Source: DATEOR01 sp963841425 (GTDB lineage Bacteria > Actinomycetota > Thermoleophilia > Gaiellales > Gaiellaceae). From it: a stretch of DNA of 64,000 nt. The notes below the pieces were generated by a model. The model saw only the letters and a list, made by a program, of their open reading frames with translations. It was not told the origin of the DNA and made no database searches. The stretch covers positions 186,001 to 250,000 of the forward strand of contig CAWJCL010000002.1 in the NCBI GenBank assembly GCA_963841425.1. Reading direction: 5' to 3'. The stretch's first letter is position 1, and the number at the start of each line of letters is the position of its first letter. Shown piece after piece: positions 1 through 8,450 of the stretch. A program made the position numbers and the translations under genes.

Positions 1-281
1 TGGCCGGTGAGGTCGGGGCGGAGGCCGAGGCCGATCTCGAGCGTTCCCTCCTCCTTCGGCTTGAAGTCGAAGTAGCCGACGAGCTCATCCGCGTCGTCGC
101 GCACCGCCCAGTAGGCCTCGCCGCGGCGTGCGGGCTCGAGCAGCTCCCGCAGGTCATCGGGATCGGCGCTCCAGTCGTAGAAGGAGTACGGCTCCGGGTA
201 GTGCCACTCGGCGACCGCCTCCGCGTCGGCTTGTGTCAGCGGCTCGAAGCGGAACTCGGTTGCTCGATCGTCAGGGCGCAC
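1..281 (-). CDS. GNAT-family N-acetyltransferase, N-terminal part (cut by window edge)
   Basis: The minus strand reads an N-terminal ~93 residues beginning with a GTG at 281-279; the rest lies outside the window. The visible part contains an RFEPLTQADAEAVAEWHYP-type opening, a WAVRDDADELVGYFDFK strand pair and an EIGLGLRPDL segment, the pattern of the RimJ/RimL-type GNAT fold in which the acetyl-CoA loop follows. Substrate is not predictable. The start overlaps the stop of the upstream SDR gene by 11 bp, so the two are probably co-transcribed. Family assignment is from pattern recognition only. Confidence 0.7.
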   Translation of the reverse strand, partial: MRPDDRATEFRFEPLTQADAEAVAEWHYPEPYSFYDWSADPDDLRELLEPARRGEAYWAVRDDADELVGYFDFKPKEEGTLEIGLGLRPDLTG

Positions 282-1063
282 CGTAGAGATCGATCCCGTG
301 CGGCTCCTGGATGATGTTGCCGCCGTCCACGACCAGCGCCTGGCCGGTGACGTAGCTCGCCCCCTCCGAGGCGAGGAAGGCGACGAGCGCGGCGACCTCG
401 TCAGGCGTGCCCGGGCGGCCGACGGGCGTGTGCTTGGCGGCCTCGATCTCGTCGGTCTCGGAGGAGGCGGTCGCGATCCAGCCGGGCGCGACGGAGTTGC
501 ACGTGATGCCGTCGCGTCCGTGCTCGACGGCGATCGTCCGCATCATCCCGTCCATCGCCCCCTTCGCGCTCGCGTACGCGGCGCTCCCGGGCGCGGTCAC
601 GAGCGGCCCGGTCACGGACGAGACCATGACGATGCGCCCGTAGCCGCGCTCGGCCATTCCCGGACAGGACGGCCTGGGTCGTGTGGTAGGCGGTCATGAA
701 GGTCGTGTCGAGCTGGCGACGCATGACGTCGGGCGGGATGTCGCCGAAGCGCGGGAAGGGCATGTCGACACCGGTCTGGGCGAGGCCGGCCGAGTTGACG
801 AGGATGTCGAGGTCGCCGGCCGCTTCGACGAGCGCGAACGCCTGCTCACGGTCGGTGAGGTCGGCGACGTGCGCGGAGACCTCGGCGCCCGCAGCACGAA
901 GCTCCTCCGCGCGCTCCTCGATCCGTTCGGTCGTGGACGTGATGGCCACGCTCGCGCCGAGCCGCGCGAGCAGGCGCGCGCACGCGAAGCCGATCCCGGC
1001 CTCGCTCCCGCAGCCGGTCACGAGCGCGGCCCTGCCATCGAAGTCGAACGGGTTATTGGCCAT
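271..1063 (-). pseudogene. SDR-family oxidoreductase with a one-base frameshift
   Basis: A short-chain dehydrogenase/reductase of about 263 residues is read in two frames. The first part (1063 to about 665) has the NAD(P)-binding motif ALVTGCGSEAGIG and the NSAG motif; the second part (from the ATG at 657-655) has the catalytic Tyr/Lys in YASAKGAMDG, and the usual C-terminal VTGQALVVDGG. An extra T (plus-strand A at 664) separates them: removing it restores the expected L-P-G-M-A sequence. Either a sequencing/assembly error or a recent inactivating mutation. The final residues resemble members acting on hydroxyacyl or sugar substrates, but substrate is unknown. Confidence 0.8.
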
Positions 1064-1132
1064 TTGGGCGATAGGGGTCTACGGTAACGGCGTTCGCGCA
1101 ACAAACGGCGAGCTGCGGCGGAAAGGTGATCC

Positions 1133-2668
1133 ATGGCCGTCAGGGTCACGGGTCGTATCCAGATCGGGCGCTTCGCCTTCGAGATCGGCGCTCCCGAGGG
1201 GACTCGCGCCGACTTGGCGACGGTGCCCGCGGGCGTCGATCCCGGCGAGCTTGCCCTTGCGCTGAGCGAGCCGGCGCCGACCGAGGTCATCGGCGCGACG
1301 GAGGCAACGCTCGCCGACGCCGAAAGCGTCACGGGGAAGGTCGAGCGGGCCCTCGAGCTTTTCACGACGGTTGCGCAGGGCCGGATCGACCGAGGCACGG
1401 CCCTCAAGGAGGCCGACGCGCTCATCGGGACACTCGAGCGCCTCGACCGGGAAGGACGCTACGCCGATGCCTTCCGCCTCGCGCATGCCCTAGCGGGCGC
1501 CTTGGCGCTGCTCATGCGCTGGGTCGCGCTCGTGCAGGCGCTCCGCATCGCCCTCAAGGCAGCCGCCGCGCTCGGCGACACGGCCGGAGTCGGCTGGGCT
1601 CGCCACGAGCTCGGCACGTTCTCGATCGGAGCAGAGGATGCCAAGGCCGCCACCGGCCAGCTCGAACAGGCCCGGCAGATCCGCCACGAGCTCCGAGACG
1701 ACGCCGGCCTGCGGCTCACCGAGCACAATCTCTCCACCGCCAACAGTGCCTTTGGAACGGGCTCGCGTTGGTCGAAGCCGATGATCGTCGCCGCAATCAT
1801 CGGCGGAGTCCTCCTGCTCGGCGCCGTCGGCGCGGGGATCGCGATCCTCGCCTCGGGCGGAGACGACGACAAGGTCGACACCACCGCTCCCGTCGTCAGC
1901 TTCGACCAGACCCCGGATGATCCGACCGAGGAGCGGAGCGCGAGCTTCGAGTTCTCAGCCGACGAGGACGTCGACCGCTTCGAGTGCAGCCTCGACGGCG
2001 GGCCGTTCGAGGAGTGCTCGAGCCCGCGCAACATCGCGGGCCCGCTGAGCTTCGGCGAGCACGCCTTCGCCGCTCGCGCGGTCGACCTGGCCGGCAACCG
2101 CGGCGATGCGGAGACCTTCCGCTGGAGCGTCGAGCGCGGCGAGGGCCCGACGGTGACGATCACGAGTGGCCCGGATTCGCCGACCAACGAGACGACCGCC
2201 ACGTTCGAGTTCGACGCGCCCGACGCCGTTCGGCTCGAGTGCCACGTCGACGACGGGGACTTCGAGACCTGCTCGAGCCCATCGACGCAGCGAGTGGACG
2301 AGGGCGACCACGTCTTCGTGGTTCGCGGAATCAGCGCGGCCGGCACGACCGGCGCCGAGGCGACCTACGAGTGGACTGTGGATACGACGCCGCCAACTGT
2401 CGACATCGAGAGCGCCGAGCGATTGAGCACCAAGACAGCCGAGGTCACTTTTTCGCCGTCCGAGTCCGAGACGGACGTCGTCTGCACCCTCTTCGAGTCG
2501 AGCGACCTCGAGAACGCCGTCGAGGAAAGACCGGACTGCACGAGCCCGGCCCAGTTCACCGGCCTCGACGCGGCCAGCAGCTACGTCGTCTCGATCACGG
2601 CCACGGACGCGGCCGGGAATGTGGGCGACGCAGCGACCGCGGATATCCCGACCTTCGCAGAGCCGTAG
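1133..2668 (+). CDS. Membrane-anchored protein with three extracellular Ig-like repeats
   Basis: 511 residues. Residues 1-210 are helical, Ala/Leu-rich and TPR-like (a GWARHELGTF-type segment), predicted cytosolic. A single membrane segment lies at about 216-240, followed by an Asp-rich GDDDK stretch. About 245-511 hold three Ig-like beta repeats; the first two share a FECSLDGGPFEECSSP-like Cys pair, a form common in surface proteins of Thermoleophilia. No enzymatic motif is seen. A plausible role is sensing or adhesion with an intracellular helical domain. The start is preceded by GAAAGG, 7 bp upstream of ATG. The gene ends 3 bp before the convergent MFS gene. Confidence 0.75.
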   Translation: MAVRVTGRIQIGRFAFEIGAPEGTRADLATVPAGVDPGELALALSEPAPTEVIGATEATLADAESVTGKVERALELFTTVAQGRIDRGTALKEADALIGTLERLDREGRYADAFRLAHALAGALALLMRWVALVQALRIALKAAAALGDTAGVGWARHELGTFSIGAEDAKAATGQLEQARQIRHELRDDAGLRLTEHNLSTANSAFGTGSRWSKPMIVAAIIGGVLLLGAVGAGIAILASGGDDDKVDTTAPVVSFDQTPDDPTEERSASFEFSADEDVDRFECSLDGGPFEECSSPRNIAGPLSFGEHAFAARAVDLAGNRGDAETFRWSVERGEGPTVTITSGPDSPTNETTATFEFDAPDAVRLECHVDDGDFETCSSPSTQRVDEGDHVFVVRGISAAGTTGAEATYEWTVDTTPPTVDIESAERLSTKTAEVTFSPSESETDVVCTLFESSDLENAVEERPDCTSPAQFTGLDAASSYVVSITATDAAGNVGDAATADIPTFAEP

Positions 2669-2671
2669 GCG

Positions 2672-4339
2672 TCAGAACGATGCCAGGCCCGGCCTGAGCC
2701 GGCCGAGTCGCGCCGCGACGACCGCATCGGCGGCCGCGCGGCTCGCCGGGTGGCCGCTGACCGCCGAGACGAACTCGTCGCGCTCGAGCGCCAGGAGCGA
2801 GGCGTCGGTCCGTGCAGTCACGGTGGCAGTGCGCGGCACGTCGCGGAGCAGCGCGATCTCGCCGAAGTGGTCGCCCGGCCCGAGCGACGAGACGACCTCG
2901 CCGTCGATCCTCACGTCCATGTCCCCCTCGTCGACGAGATAGAAGCGGTCGCCGACGTCGCCCTGGCGCGTGATCTCCGTTCCGGCCGCGGCCGGCACAC
3001 GCACGAGGCTCCGCGCGAGGTGCTCGAGCGTCGCCGGCGGGAGTGGCGCGAAGAGCGGAAGGCTGCGGAGGAGCTCGAGCTCGCGCTCCGGCACGACCGC
3101 CCGCTCGTCGATCCCGCGCAACCGGGCCCACGAGACGAGCGCCAGCGCCGGCAGCAGGAGCCCCGTGGCGACGAGCGCCCAGCGGACGCCGAAGAGTGCG
3201 ATGAGGAGCGGGGCGAGGATCGCGCCCAGGCCGAGCGTCCCGACGACGAGGCTCTCGAGCACCCCGAAGACGCGCCCGAGCACCTCCTCCGGGGCCGTCC
3301 GCTGCAGAAGCGTGAGTCCGGAGACGTCGACGAGCGTGTTGCCGACCCCGAGCAGGCCGAGAAAGACGAGCGCCGCGGCGGTTTCCGGCCAGGCGCCGAA
3401 CAGGATGAGGGGGACCCCCCAGAGCACGAGCCCGAAGGCAAAGGCCGTCCCGAGCCCGCGCAGGCCCACGAGCCCGAGGGCGACACCGGCTCCGATCAGC
3501 CCCCCGATGCCGACCGCCGAGTTGAGGAGGCCGGGGCCCGCACGGCCGAGGTCGAGCAGCTCGAGGGCTGCGACCACGACGAGCACGTTGAGGGCGCCGG
3601 CGACGAGGGTCTGGGCCGAGTAGAGGCCGACGACAAGACGCAGGCTCGGCACGCGGAAGATGGCCTGGAAGCCGGCCAGCGCCTCGCGATGGAGGGCCTC
3701 CTCGGCTGCGGCGTCCTCGCGGGGCGGCGGCGTGGAGGGAATGCGCGCGACGTTCAGGGCCGACCAGACGAACGCACCGGCGGTGGCGGCGAAGACGACT
3801 CCGGGAGACGTGACGGCGAGGAGGAGCCCCCCGAGCGCGGGCCCCGCGAAGCTGCCGACGCTCTCGACCGTGCTCGACGCAACGTTCGCGGCCGTCAGCT
3901 CCTGGGGGTTACGCGCCAGCGTCGGGATCAGCGCGGCCTGGGCAGGCTGGAAAGCGGTCGAGACCACCGCGACGAGCGCGGCGAAGGCGTAGACCGCCGG
4001 CACGGGGCCGTCGGAGAGCGCGACGGCCGCGGCTCCCGCAAGGGCGACGGCGCGGATCGCATCGGCCGTGAGCATCACCCGCTGCCGCGAATAGCGGTCG
4101 GCGAGCACCGCGGCAAAGGGCGCCACTGCGGCCGAGGGGAGGAAGCGGAGCAACGCCACGAGCCCGACGGCGGTCGCTCCACCCGCCTCGTACGCATAGA
4201 CGGCCAGCGCGACCGCGTAGGCCCACTCCCCCGTGACAGAGCCGACCCAGGCGAGCTCGAGCCGGCGCAGACCCGGGTTGCGAAAGACGTCTGCAAGCGC
4301 CCGCAGCGATTCCCGCAGCTGATCGGCCATGCCGCTCAC
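2672..4339 (-). CDS. MFS transporter fused to a C-terminal cyclic nucleotide-binding domain
   Basis: 555 residues. About 1-415 form a 12-helix major facilitator of the MFS_3 type, with the loop-2 motif ADRYSRQRVM and duplicated halves. About 430-545 form a cNMP-binding (CAP-like) domain: LPLFAPLPPATLEHLA entry, RQGDVGDRFYLVDEGDM strands, then a phosphate-binding cassette GPGDHFGEIALLRDVPRTATV in which GE and the R-T pair that contact the cyclic phosphate are retained. This suggests transport gated or tuned by cAMP/cGMP. Several class III cyclases lie in this window. Start is GTG at 4339; an internal ATG at 4330 is possible. Substrate is unknown. Confidence 0.9.
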   Translation of the reverse strand: MSGMADQLRESLRALADVFRNPGLRRLELAWVGSVTGEWAYAVALAVYAYEAGGATAVGLVALLRFLPSAAVAPFAAVLADRYSRQRVMLTADAIRAVALAGAAAVALSDGPVPAVYAFAALVAVVSTAFQPAQAALIPTLARNPQELTAANVASSTVESVGSFAGPALGGLLLAVTSPGVVFAATAGAFVWSALNVARIPSTPPPREDAAAEEALHREALAGFQAIFRVPSLRLVVGLYSAQTLVAGALNVLVVVAALELLDLGRAGPGLLNSAVGIGGLIGAGVALGLVGLRGLGTAFAFGLVLWGVPLILFGAWPETAAALVFLGLLGVGNTLVDVSGLTLLQRTAPEEVLGRVFGVLESLVVGTLGLGAILAPLLIALFGVRWALVATGLLLPALALVSWARLRGIDERAVVPERELELLRSLPLFAPLPPATLEHLARSLVRVPAAAGTEITRQGDVGDRFYLVDEGDMDVRIDGEVVSSLGPGDHFGEIALLRDVPRTATVTARTDASLLALERDEFVSAVSGHPASRAAADAVVAARLGRLRPGLASF

Positions 4340-4449
4340 ACGCTCGCTGAAAGCGCGCTATTCACGAGCGATCGAAAGAGTGGGAAGATAGTGGCCCGCA
4401 TGCACGTCTGGTCTGAAGGAGTTCTCTGACGTCGACGAAAGGAGACACC

Positions 4450-4611
4450 GTGGAGGAAGAGCGCGAAAGGAACAAGGGCGCTCAGGACGAGCAGGACGTC
4501 GAAGCTCATCGCACCAAGGCGATGAACGACGAGTCGGAGGACTCGTCGGAGGCTGGTCGCCGGGAAACCGACGAAGAGCCCGACGTCGAGGCTCACCGCT
4601 TCAAGGCGTAG
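4450..4611 (+). CDS. 53-aa acidic protein with duplicated DVEAHR-x-KA motif
   Basis: A GTG start has a clear ribosome-binding site (AAAGGAGA, about 5 bp upstream). The 53-residue product is very acidic and hydrophilic, without Cys, Trp or membrane segment. The motif D-V-E-A-H-R-x-K-A occurs twice, at residues 16-24 and as the exact C-terminus 45-53. I do not recognise a function; similar DVEAHR-type tiny proteins recur in actinobacteria as far as I recall, but I cannot verify this. It is divergent from the MFS-CNBD gene, and its last bases overlap the 3' end of the convergent GAF gene by 11 bp. Confidence 0.65.
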   Translation: MEEERERNKGAQDEQDVEAHRTKAMNDESEDSSEAGRRETDEEPDVEAHRFKA

Positions 4612-5290
4612 ATCCGGAGGAGCCGGGCGGCCCAGCCGCCCGGCTCTCACCTTCCAGCAGCCTGTCGAGCGCTGTCAGCAGCTCGAGACCGACTGACCGA
4701 CGGTCGCCTTCGAGCCCGTCGATCGCCGCTGCGAGTCGGGCCAGGGTCTCCAGATCCCCTCCGGAGCCCTCCAGGGCGGCCCGCGCACGTCGAGCGGCCT
4801 GCAACAGGTCGAGCGCGATCGCCGCCTGGCCGGCGAAGAGGCCGAGTAGCTCCACCTCCTCGAGCGCCGCACCGGGGCGCGCGGGCCGGTCGAGCACCTC
4901 GAGGACGCCGAGCGCCCGCTCCTCGTGGAGAAGCGGGACCGCCATCAGCCCCTTCGGCACGAAGCCGGTCGCCTCAGCCGCATCCTTCGCGAAGCGCGGA
5001 TCCTCGCTGACGTCGTCGAGCACGAGCGGCTGGCGCGTCACGAGCACCCAGCCCGCAATCCCCGTGCTCGAGGGGAAACGCGTCCCCACGAGGCTGTCCG
5101 AGCCCTCCCCGGCGATCGCCTCGAAGACGAGCTCGTCCCGCTCCTCGTCGAGCAGGAAGATGGAGGCCGCCCGCGCGTGGAAGATCGCCCTGGCGACCTC
5201 CACGATCGAGCGCAAGAGCTCCCGGTGGCCCTCCTCGGATCGCAGGACGCCGGCGGCGACCGCGGCTCGCAGGTCGTCTCCCGTCATCAC
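4601..5290 (-). CDS. GAF-domain protein
   Basis: 229 residues. A GAF domain occupies about 20-165, with the typical ASIFLLDEERDELVF strand, a GTRFPSSTGIAGWVL segment and the MAVPLLHEERALGVLEV core; the C-terminal 60 residues are helical. No output domain is fused. The ATG overlaps the TGA of the subtilase gene (ATGA), so translation is probably coupled. A free GAF protein could sense a small ligand or redox state and act on the adjacent protease; that link is inference from gene order only. Confidence 0.85.
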   Translation of the reverse strand: MMTGDDLRAAVAAGVLRSEEGHRELLRSIVEVARAIFHARAASIFLLDEERDELVFEAIAGEGSDSLVGTRFPSSTGIAGWVLVTRQPLVLDDVSEDPRFAKDAAEATGFVPKGLMAVPLLHEERALGVLEVLDRPARPGAALEEVELLGLFAGQAAIALDLLQAARRARAALEGSGGDLETLARLAAAIDGLEGDRRSVGLELLTALDRLLEGESRAAGPPGSSGSTP

Positions 5291-6117
5291 GATCCGATCA
5301 TGTTCGTGGCCGTGAGGTAGAGGACGCTCTTGAGCTGGAACGGGGTCAGCTCCGGATGGCTGCCGAGGACGAGGGCGCAGATGGCGGTCATGTGCGGTGT
5401 GGCGAAGCTGTTGCCGGTGCAGCGAAGGCTTGAGCCTTGCAGCCAGGCGACGTCGATGTCCACCCCCCGCGCGAAGAACTCGACGGGCGGCTCGGGGTTG
5501 TAGAAGAAGTCGAGCGGCTCGGCCCGGTCGTGGCTCCCGACGGACAGCACCGACGCGAACCGCCAGGGGAAGCTCTCGACCGGCAGATTGTGCGCCGAGG
5601 CGATGAGCATCGTCTTTTGGAAGTACGCGAGGTCGGCGAGCTCGTGCAGGCTCCCGGCGAGGTCTCGCTTCGTCGTCGAGAGGCTCATGTTCACGACGTC
5701 GAAGCCGTTCTCGATCGCGTAGCGGAGGCCGGCGACCAGAACCGGACCGCTGCCCGTGTAGCCGGCGCCGAGCACGCGCACGCTGTAGAGCTCACATTCG
5801 GGCGCCAGAGAGCGGACGATCCCCGCGCACGCTGTTCCGTGACCGCAGAGGTCGCCCTCCTCGTCGGGCTCGATCGTGATCTCGCCTTCCGGGCTGCGAA
5901 CGACCGCCACGGCACCCGCGAGCGGGCCGACCAGAGGATGGTTCTCTTCGACCCCGCTGTCGAGGATGCAGACGCGGACGCCGCTTCCGGTCGAACCTCC
6001 CCAGGCCCACTCGCGCGAGACCTCCGCTGGCCACTCGACCTCGAGCTCGATGTTCTTCTCCGCGCCGGCGGGGAGGCTCCAGGCAGGAAGCGGCTCGGCT
6101 CTTTCCGGTGTGCTCAC
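5287..6117 (-). CDS. S8-family serine peptidase (subtilase), apparently cytosolic
   Basis: 276 residues, with the subtilisin triad visible: Asp53 in CILDSGV, His93 in CGHGTACAG, Ser237 in GNSFATPHM, and oxyanion Asn177 in ASAHNLP. There is no signal peptide and no recognisable inhibitory propeptide; the first 40 residues are short and polar, so it probably acts inside the cell or in a maturation role rather than as a secreted scavenging protease. Its ATG overlaps the TGA of adenine deaminase and its TGA overlaps the ATG of the GAF gene, making a tight three-gene unit. Confidence 0.9.
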   Translation of the reverse strand: MSTPERAEPLPAWSLPAGAEKNIELEVEWPAEVSREWAWGGSTGSGVRVCILDSGVEENHPLVGPLAGAVAVVRSPEGEITIEPDEEGDLCGHGTACAGIVRSLAPECELYSVRVLGAGYTGSGPVLVAGLRYAIENGFDVVNMSLSTTKRDLAGSLHELADLAYFQKTMLIASAHNLPVESFPWRFASVLSVGSHDRAEPLDFFYNPEPPVEFFARGVDIDVAWLQGSSLRCTGNSFATPHMTAICALVLGSHPELTPFQLKSVLYLTATNMIGS

Positions 6118-7805
6118 GCCTCGAGCCCGACGACCTCGAAGGCGTCGACGTCGATCAGGCCGCGGTCGGTGATCTTGAGCTTCGGGATGACGGAGAGGGC
6201 GAGGAAGCTGAGCGTCTGGAAGGGCGCGGGGAACTCGCAGCCGAGCTCGCGCGCGGCCTGCAGGCAGGCTTCCGAGGCCTGGACGACCTCCTCGTACGGC
6301 GCGTCCGAGAGGAGGCCCGCGACGGGCAGGGGCAGCTCCGCCCGCACGCCTCGGTCGGCGATCACGACGAGCCCGCCCCCCGTCTCCGCCAGCCGACCGA
6401 CGGCGCGGGCCATGTCGCCGTCATCCACCCCGACCACGACGATGTTGTGCGCGTCGTGGGCGATCGTGGTCGCCATCGCTCCGCGCTCGAGCCCGAAGCC
6501 GCGCACGAAGCCGAGGCCGATCCGGCCGGTCCCGAGGTGCCGCTCGACGACGGCGATCTTGGCGAGATCGCGCGCGGGGTCCGCGACCGCGAAGCCGTTC
6601 TCGGCGGGCAGCTCGTCCTGCAGCTCCTTCGTCACGATCTGGCCCTCCACGAGCCCGATCACACGCGCGGTGCCGCCCTCCCAAGGGATGGCGAAGTCGT
6701 TCGAGGCGGTCGGCTGCACGCGCACGGTGTGCTTCACCCACTCGGGCACCTCGGGGCGCGGGAACTCCTCCAGCGGCGCGCCGCGCTTCAGGACGACGTC
6801 CGGCTGGAAGGACTCGAGGTCGGGCAGGAGCAACAGATCTGCGACGTTTCCGGGCGCGACTGCGCCGAGATCGCGCAGGCCATGCCACGTGGCCGCGTTC
6901 AGCGTCGCCATGACGAGCGCGTCCTCCGGCGAGACCCCGAGCTCGACCGCACGGCGGACGATGGAGTTCATGTGCCCTTCCTCGGCAATGTGCTCGGGCT
7001 CGCGGTCATCGGTGCAGAAGGCCATGCGCGCAGGCCCGAACTCCTCGATGAGCGGAACGAGCGCCTCGAGGTTGCGCGCGGCGCTCGCCTCCCGGACGAG
7101 CACCCACATCCCGGCGCGCAGGCGCTCCCTCCCCTCCTCCAGGGACGAGACCTCGTGGTCGGAGCGGATTCCGGCGGCGGCGTAGGCCTGCAGGTCGTGC
7201 CCGAGCACTCCGGGCGCGTGGCCGTCGACGTGCGAGGCCGACTCGAGCCCGAGCTTTTCGAGCTCGTGCGGGTCGCCCGCGACGACGCCGGGGTAGTTCA
7301 TCATCTCGGCGAGCCCGATCACGCGCCGGCGGTGGAGGAGCCCCTGGAGGTCGCCGAGCGTGAGGGCGCGTCGCGGCGACTCGAACTTCGACGCGGGCAC
7401 CGACGAAGACGCCATGAAGAAGATGTCGAGCGGCACGTCGTCGGCGAGGTCGGCGAGCCAGTGGATCCCGTCCGTGCCGAGGACGTTGGCGATCTCGTGC
7501 GGATCGGCGACGACCGTCGTCGTCCCCATCGGGAGTACGAGGCGGGCAAACTCGTCCACGAGGAGCTTCGACGACTCGAGATGCATGTGCGCATCGATGA
7601 GGCCCGGGACGACGTACCTCCCGCGCGCGTGCACGACCTCCTTGCCCGCGTAGGAGCCGAGACCGGCGACGTAGCCGTCGCAGATCGCCACCTCGGTCTC
7701 GAGCCACTCGCGCGTGAAGACGGAGAAGACCTTGCCGCCCTCGATGACGACGTCCGCGATCTCGTCGCCGCGTGCGACGGCGAGGCGCCTGGCCAGATCC
7801 GGCAT
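6114..7805 (-). CDS. ade: Adenine deaminase
   Basis: 563 residues, the usual length of AdeC/Ade. It deaminates adenine to hypoxanthine and ammonia. It has the amidohydrolase signature GLIDAHMHLESS with metal-binding His residues, the VADPHEIANVLG motif typical of Ade, a conserved GHAPG segment, FCTDDREPEHI, and the C-terminal adenine deaminase domain with AHDAHNIVVVG. A TAGGCT hexamer ends 6 nt before the ATG (7812-7817), suggesting a leaderless transcript. It feeds the xanthine dehydrogenase and uricase genes in the same window. Confidence 0.95.
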   Translation of the reverse strand: MPDLARRLAVARGDEIADVVIEGGKVFSVFTREWLETEVAICDGYVAGLGSYAGKEVVHARGRYVVPGLIDAHMHLESSKLLVDEFARLVLPMGTTTVVADPHEIANVLGTDGIHWLADLADDVPLDIFFMASSSVPASKFESPRRALTLGDLQGLLHRRRVIGLAEMMNYPGVVAGDPHELEKLGLESASHVDGHAPGVLGHDLQAYAAAGIRSDHEVSSLEEGRERLRAGMWVLVREASAARNLEALVPLIEEFGPARMAFCTDDREPEHIAEEGHMNSIVRRAVELGVSPEDALVMATLNAATWHGLRDLGAVAPGNVADLLLLPDLESFQPDVVLKRGAPLEEFPRPEVPEWVKHTVRVQPTASNDFAIPWEGGTARVIGLVEGQIVTKELQDELPAENGFAVADPARDLAKIAVVERHLGTGRIGLGFVRGFGLERGAMATTIAHDAHNIVVVGVDDGDMARAVGRLAETGGGLVVIADRGVRAELPLPVAGLLSDAPYEEVVQASEACLQAARELGCEFPAPFQTLSFLALSVIPKLKITDRGLIDVDAFEVVGLEA

Positions 7806-7811
7806 GGGGCG

Positions 7812-7817
7812 AGCCTA
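7812..7817 (-). promoter_or_regulatory. -10 hexamer TAGGCT of ade
   Basis: On the minus strand TAGGCT lies exactly 6 nt before the ade ATG, with no Shine-Dalgarno sequence in between. The same hexamer and spacing occur before the genes starting at 13650 and 61037, supporting a -10 element with initiation at or next to the start codon. Confidence 0.5.
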
Positions 7818-7836
7818 AAGGATCAGCTGATGAGCG

Positions 7837-8046
7837 TCAGCGGACGATGCGGAAGACGGTCGCGGTCGGGCAGCCCGCCATGACGAGCTTGCGCGCTTCC
7901 CCCACGTCCGCATCCGACTTCGCCAGCGTCCGCGCGTCCGACGAGGTGAACCCAAGTCGGTAGAACTGCGCGCGCCGCCAGTGGCGGATGCGCAGCCGCT
8001 CGTTCCGCACCTCGCGAAGTGTCCACGTTCCGGTCTGCGTCGCCAT
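7837..8046 (-). CDS. 69-aa uncharacterised protein, paralogue of the 8238-8450 gene
   Basis: A basic helical protein whose residues from about 20 on match the 70-aa protein encoded 200 bp upstream: HWRR-x-QFYRLGF, SDARTLAKS-x-AD, and a C-terminal AGCP-x-AT-x-FRI-x-R block. One Cys is conserved in both. No known domain is recognised. The extended -10-like TGACATAGT sits 6 nt before the ATG, so it is probably leaderless. Orientation and spacing suggest a local duplication with a tiny membrane protein between the copies. Confidence 0.65.
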   Translation of the reverse strand: MATQTGTWTLREVRNERLRIRHWRRAQFYRLGFTSSDARTLAKSDADVGEARKLVMAGCPTATVFRIVR

Positions 8047-8052
8047 ACCCGC

Positions 8053-8061
8053 ACTATGTCA
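8053..8061 (-). promoter_or_regulatory. Extended -10-like element TGACATAGT
   Basis: Minus-strand TGA-CATAGT lies 6 nt before the ATG at 8046. The paralogous gene has TGACATATT 7 nt before its ATG (8458-8466), and the shared word GGGTGACATA is the main conserved feature of both upstream regions. Confidence 0.45.
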
Positions 8062-8112
8062 CCCCTGGCGGTCGAGACCAAACCATTCAGGAGCTGCGGC
8101 GCCGGCGCTGCG

Positions 8113-8238
8113 CTAGTGGGCGATGAAAAGCCAGCGGATGATGAGCGCGATCGGCAGCAGCATGCCCAGTGCGAAGAAGAGCGAGGTGAAGAAGGCCGTC
8201 GCGTAGATGAAGGTCCGCGTGCCGGGGTCGACGGGCAT
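8113..8238 (-). CDS. 41-aa single-span membrane protein
   Basis: ATG at 8238-8236 overlaps the TGA of the preceding 70-aa gene (TGATG), implying coupled translation. The product starts MPVDPGTRTF, then has one long hydrophobic stretch (about residues 11-38, rich in Phe, Leu and Ile) and ends WLFIAH. Nothing else is recognisable. It sits between two paralogous basic proteins, so a role as a small membrane partner is possible but unproven. Confidence 0.55.
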   Translation of the reverse strand: MPVDPGTRTFIYATAFFTSLFFALGMLLPIALIIRWLFIAH

Positions 8239-8450
8239 CAGCGGGCGATCCGAAAGGCGGTCGCGGGCGGGCAGCCGGCGGAGATCAGCCTGCGCATCGC
8301 GGCCAGGTCGGCGCCCGACTTGGCGAGCGTGCGCGCGTCCGAGTTGGAGAAGCCGAGGCGGTAAAACTGCTCGCGGCGCCAGTGGCGGACGCGCACGTAT
8401 TCGTCGCGAATGCGGCGAGGAGTCCCGTCCTCGACCTTGTGCCCCTGCAT
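8238..8450 (-). CDS. 70-aa uncharacterised protein, paralogue of the 7837-8046 gene
   Basis: Basic helical protein with the block HWRR-x-QFYRLGF and a C-terminal AGCPPATAFRIAR shared with the 69-aa protein downstream. I chose the ATG at 8450 rather than the upstream in-frame one at 8486: it gives nearly the same length as the paralogue and places the shared GGGTGACATA element 7 nt ahead of the start. It is divergent from the PolX-like gene and its stop overlaps the start of the 41-aa membrane protein. Confidence 0.6.
   Translation of the reverse strand: MQGHKVEDGTPRRIRDEYVRVRHWRREQFYRLGFSNSDARTLAKSGADLAAMRRLISAGCPPATAFRIAR

Noticed and set aside
2750..4429. Long plus-strand frame opposite the MFS-CNBD gene
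   Set aside because: Composition is Arg/Glu/Asp-rich shadow coding typical of high-GC antisense; the minus-strand product has clear domains.
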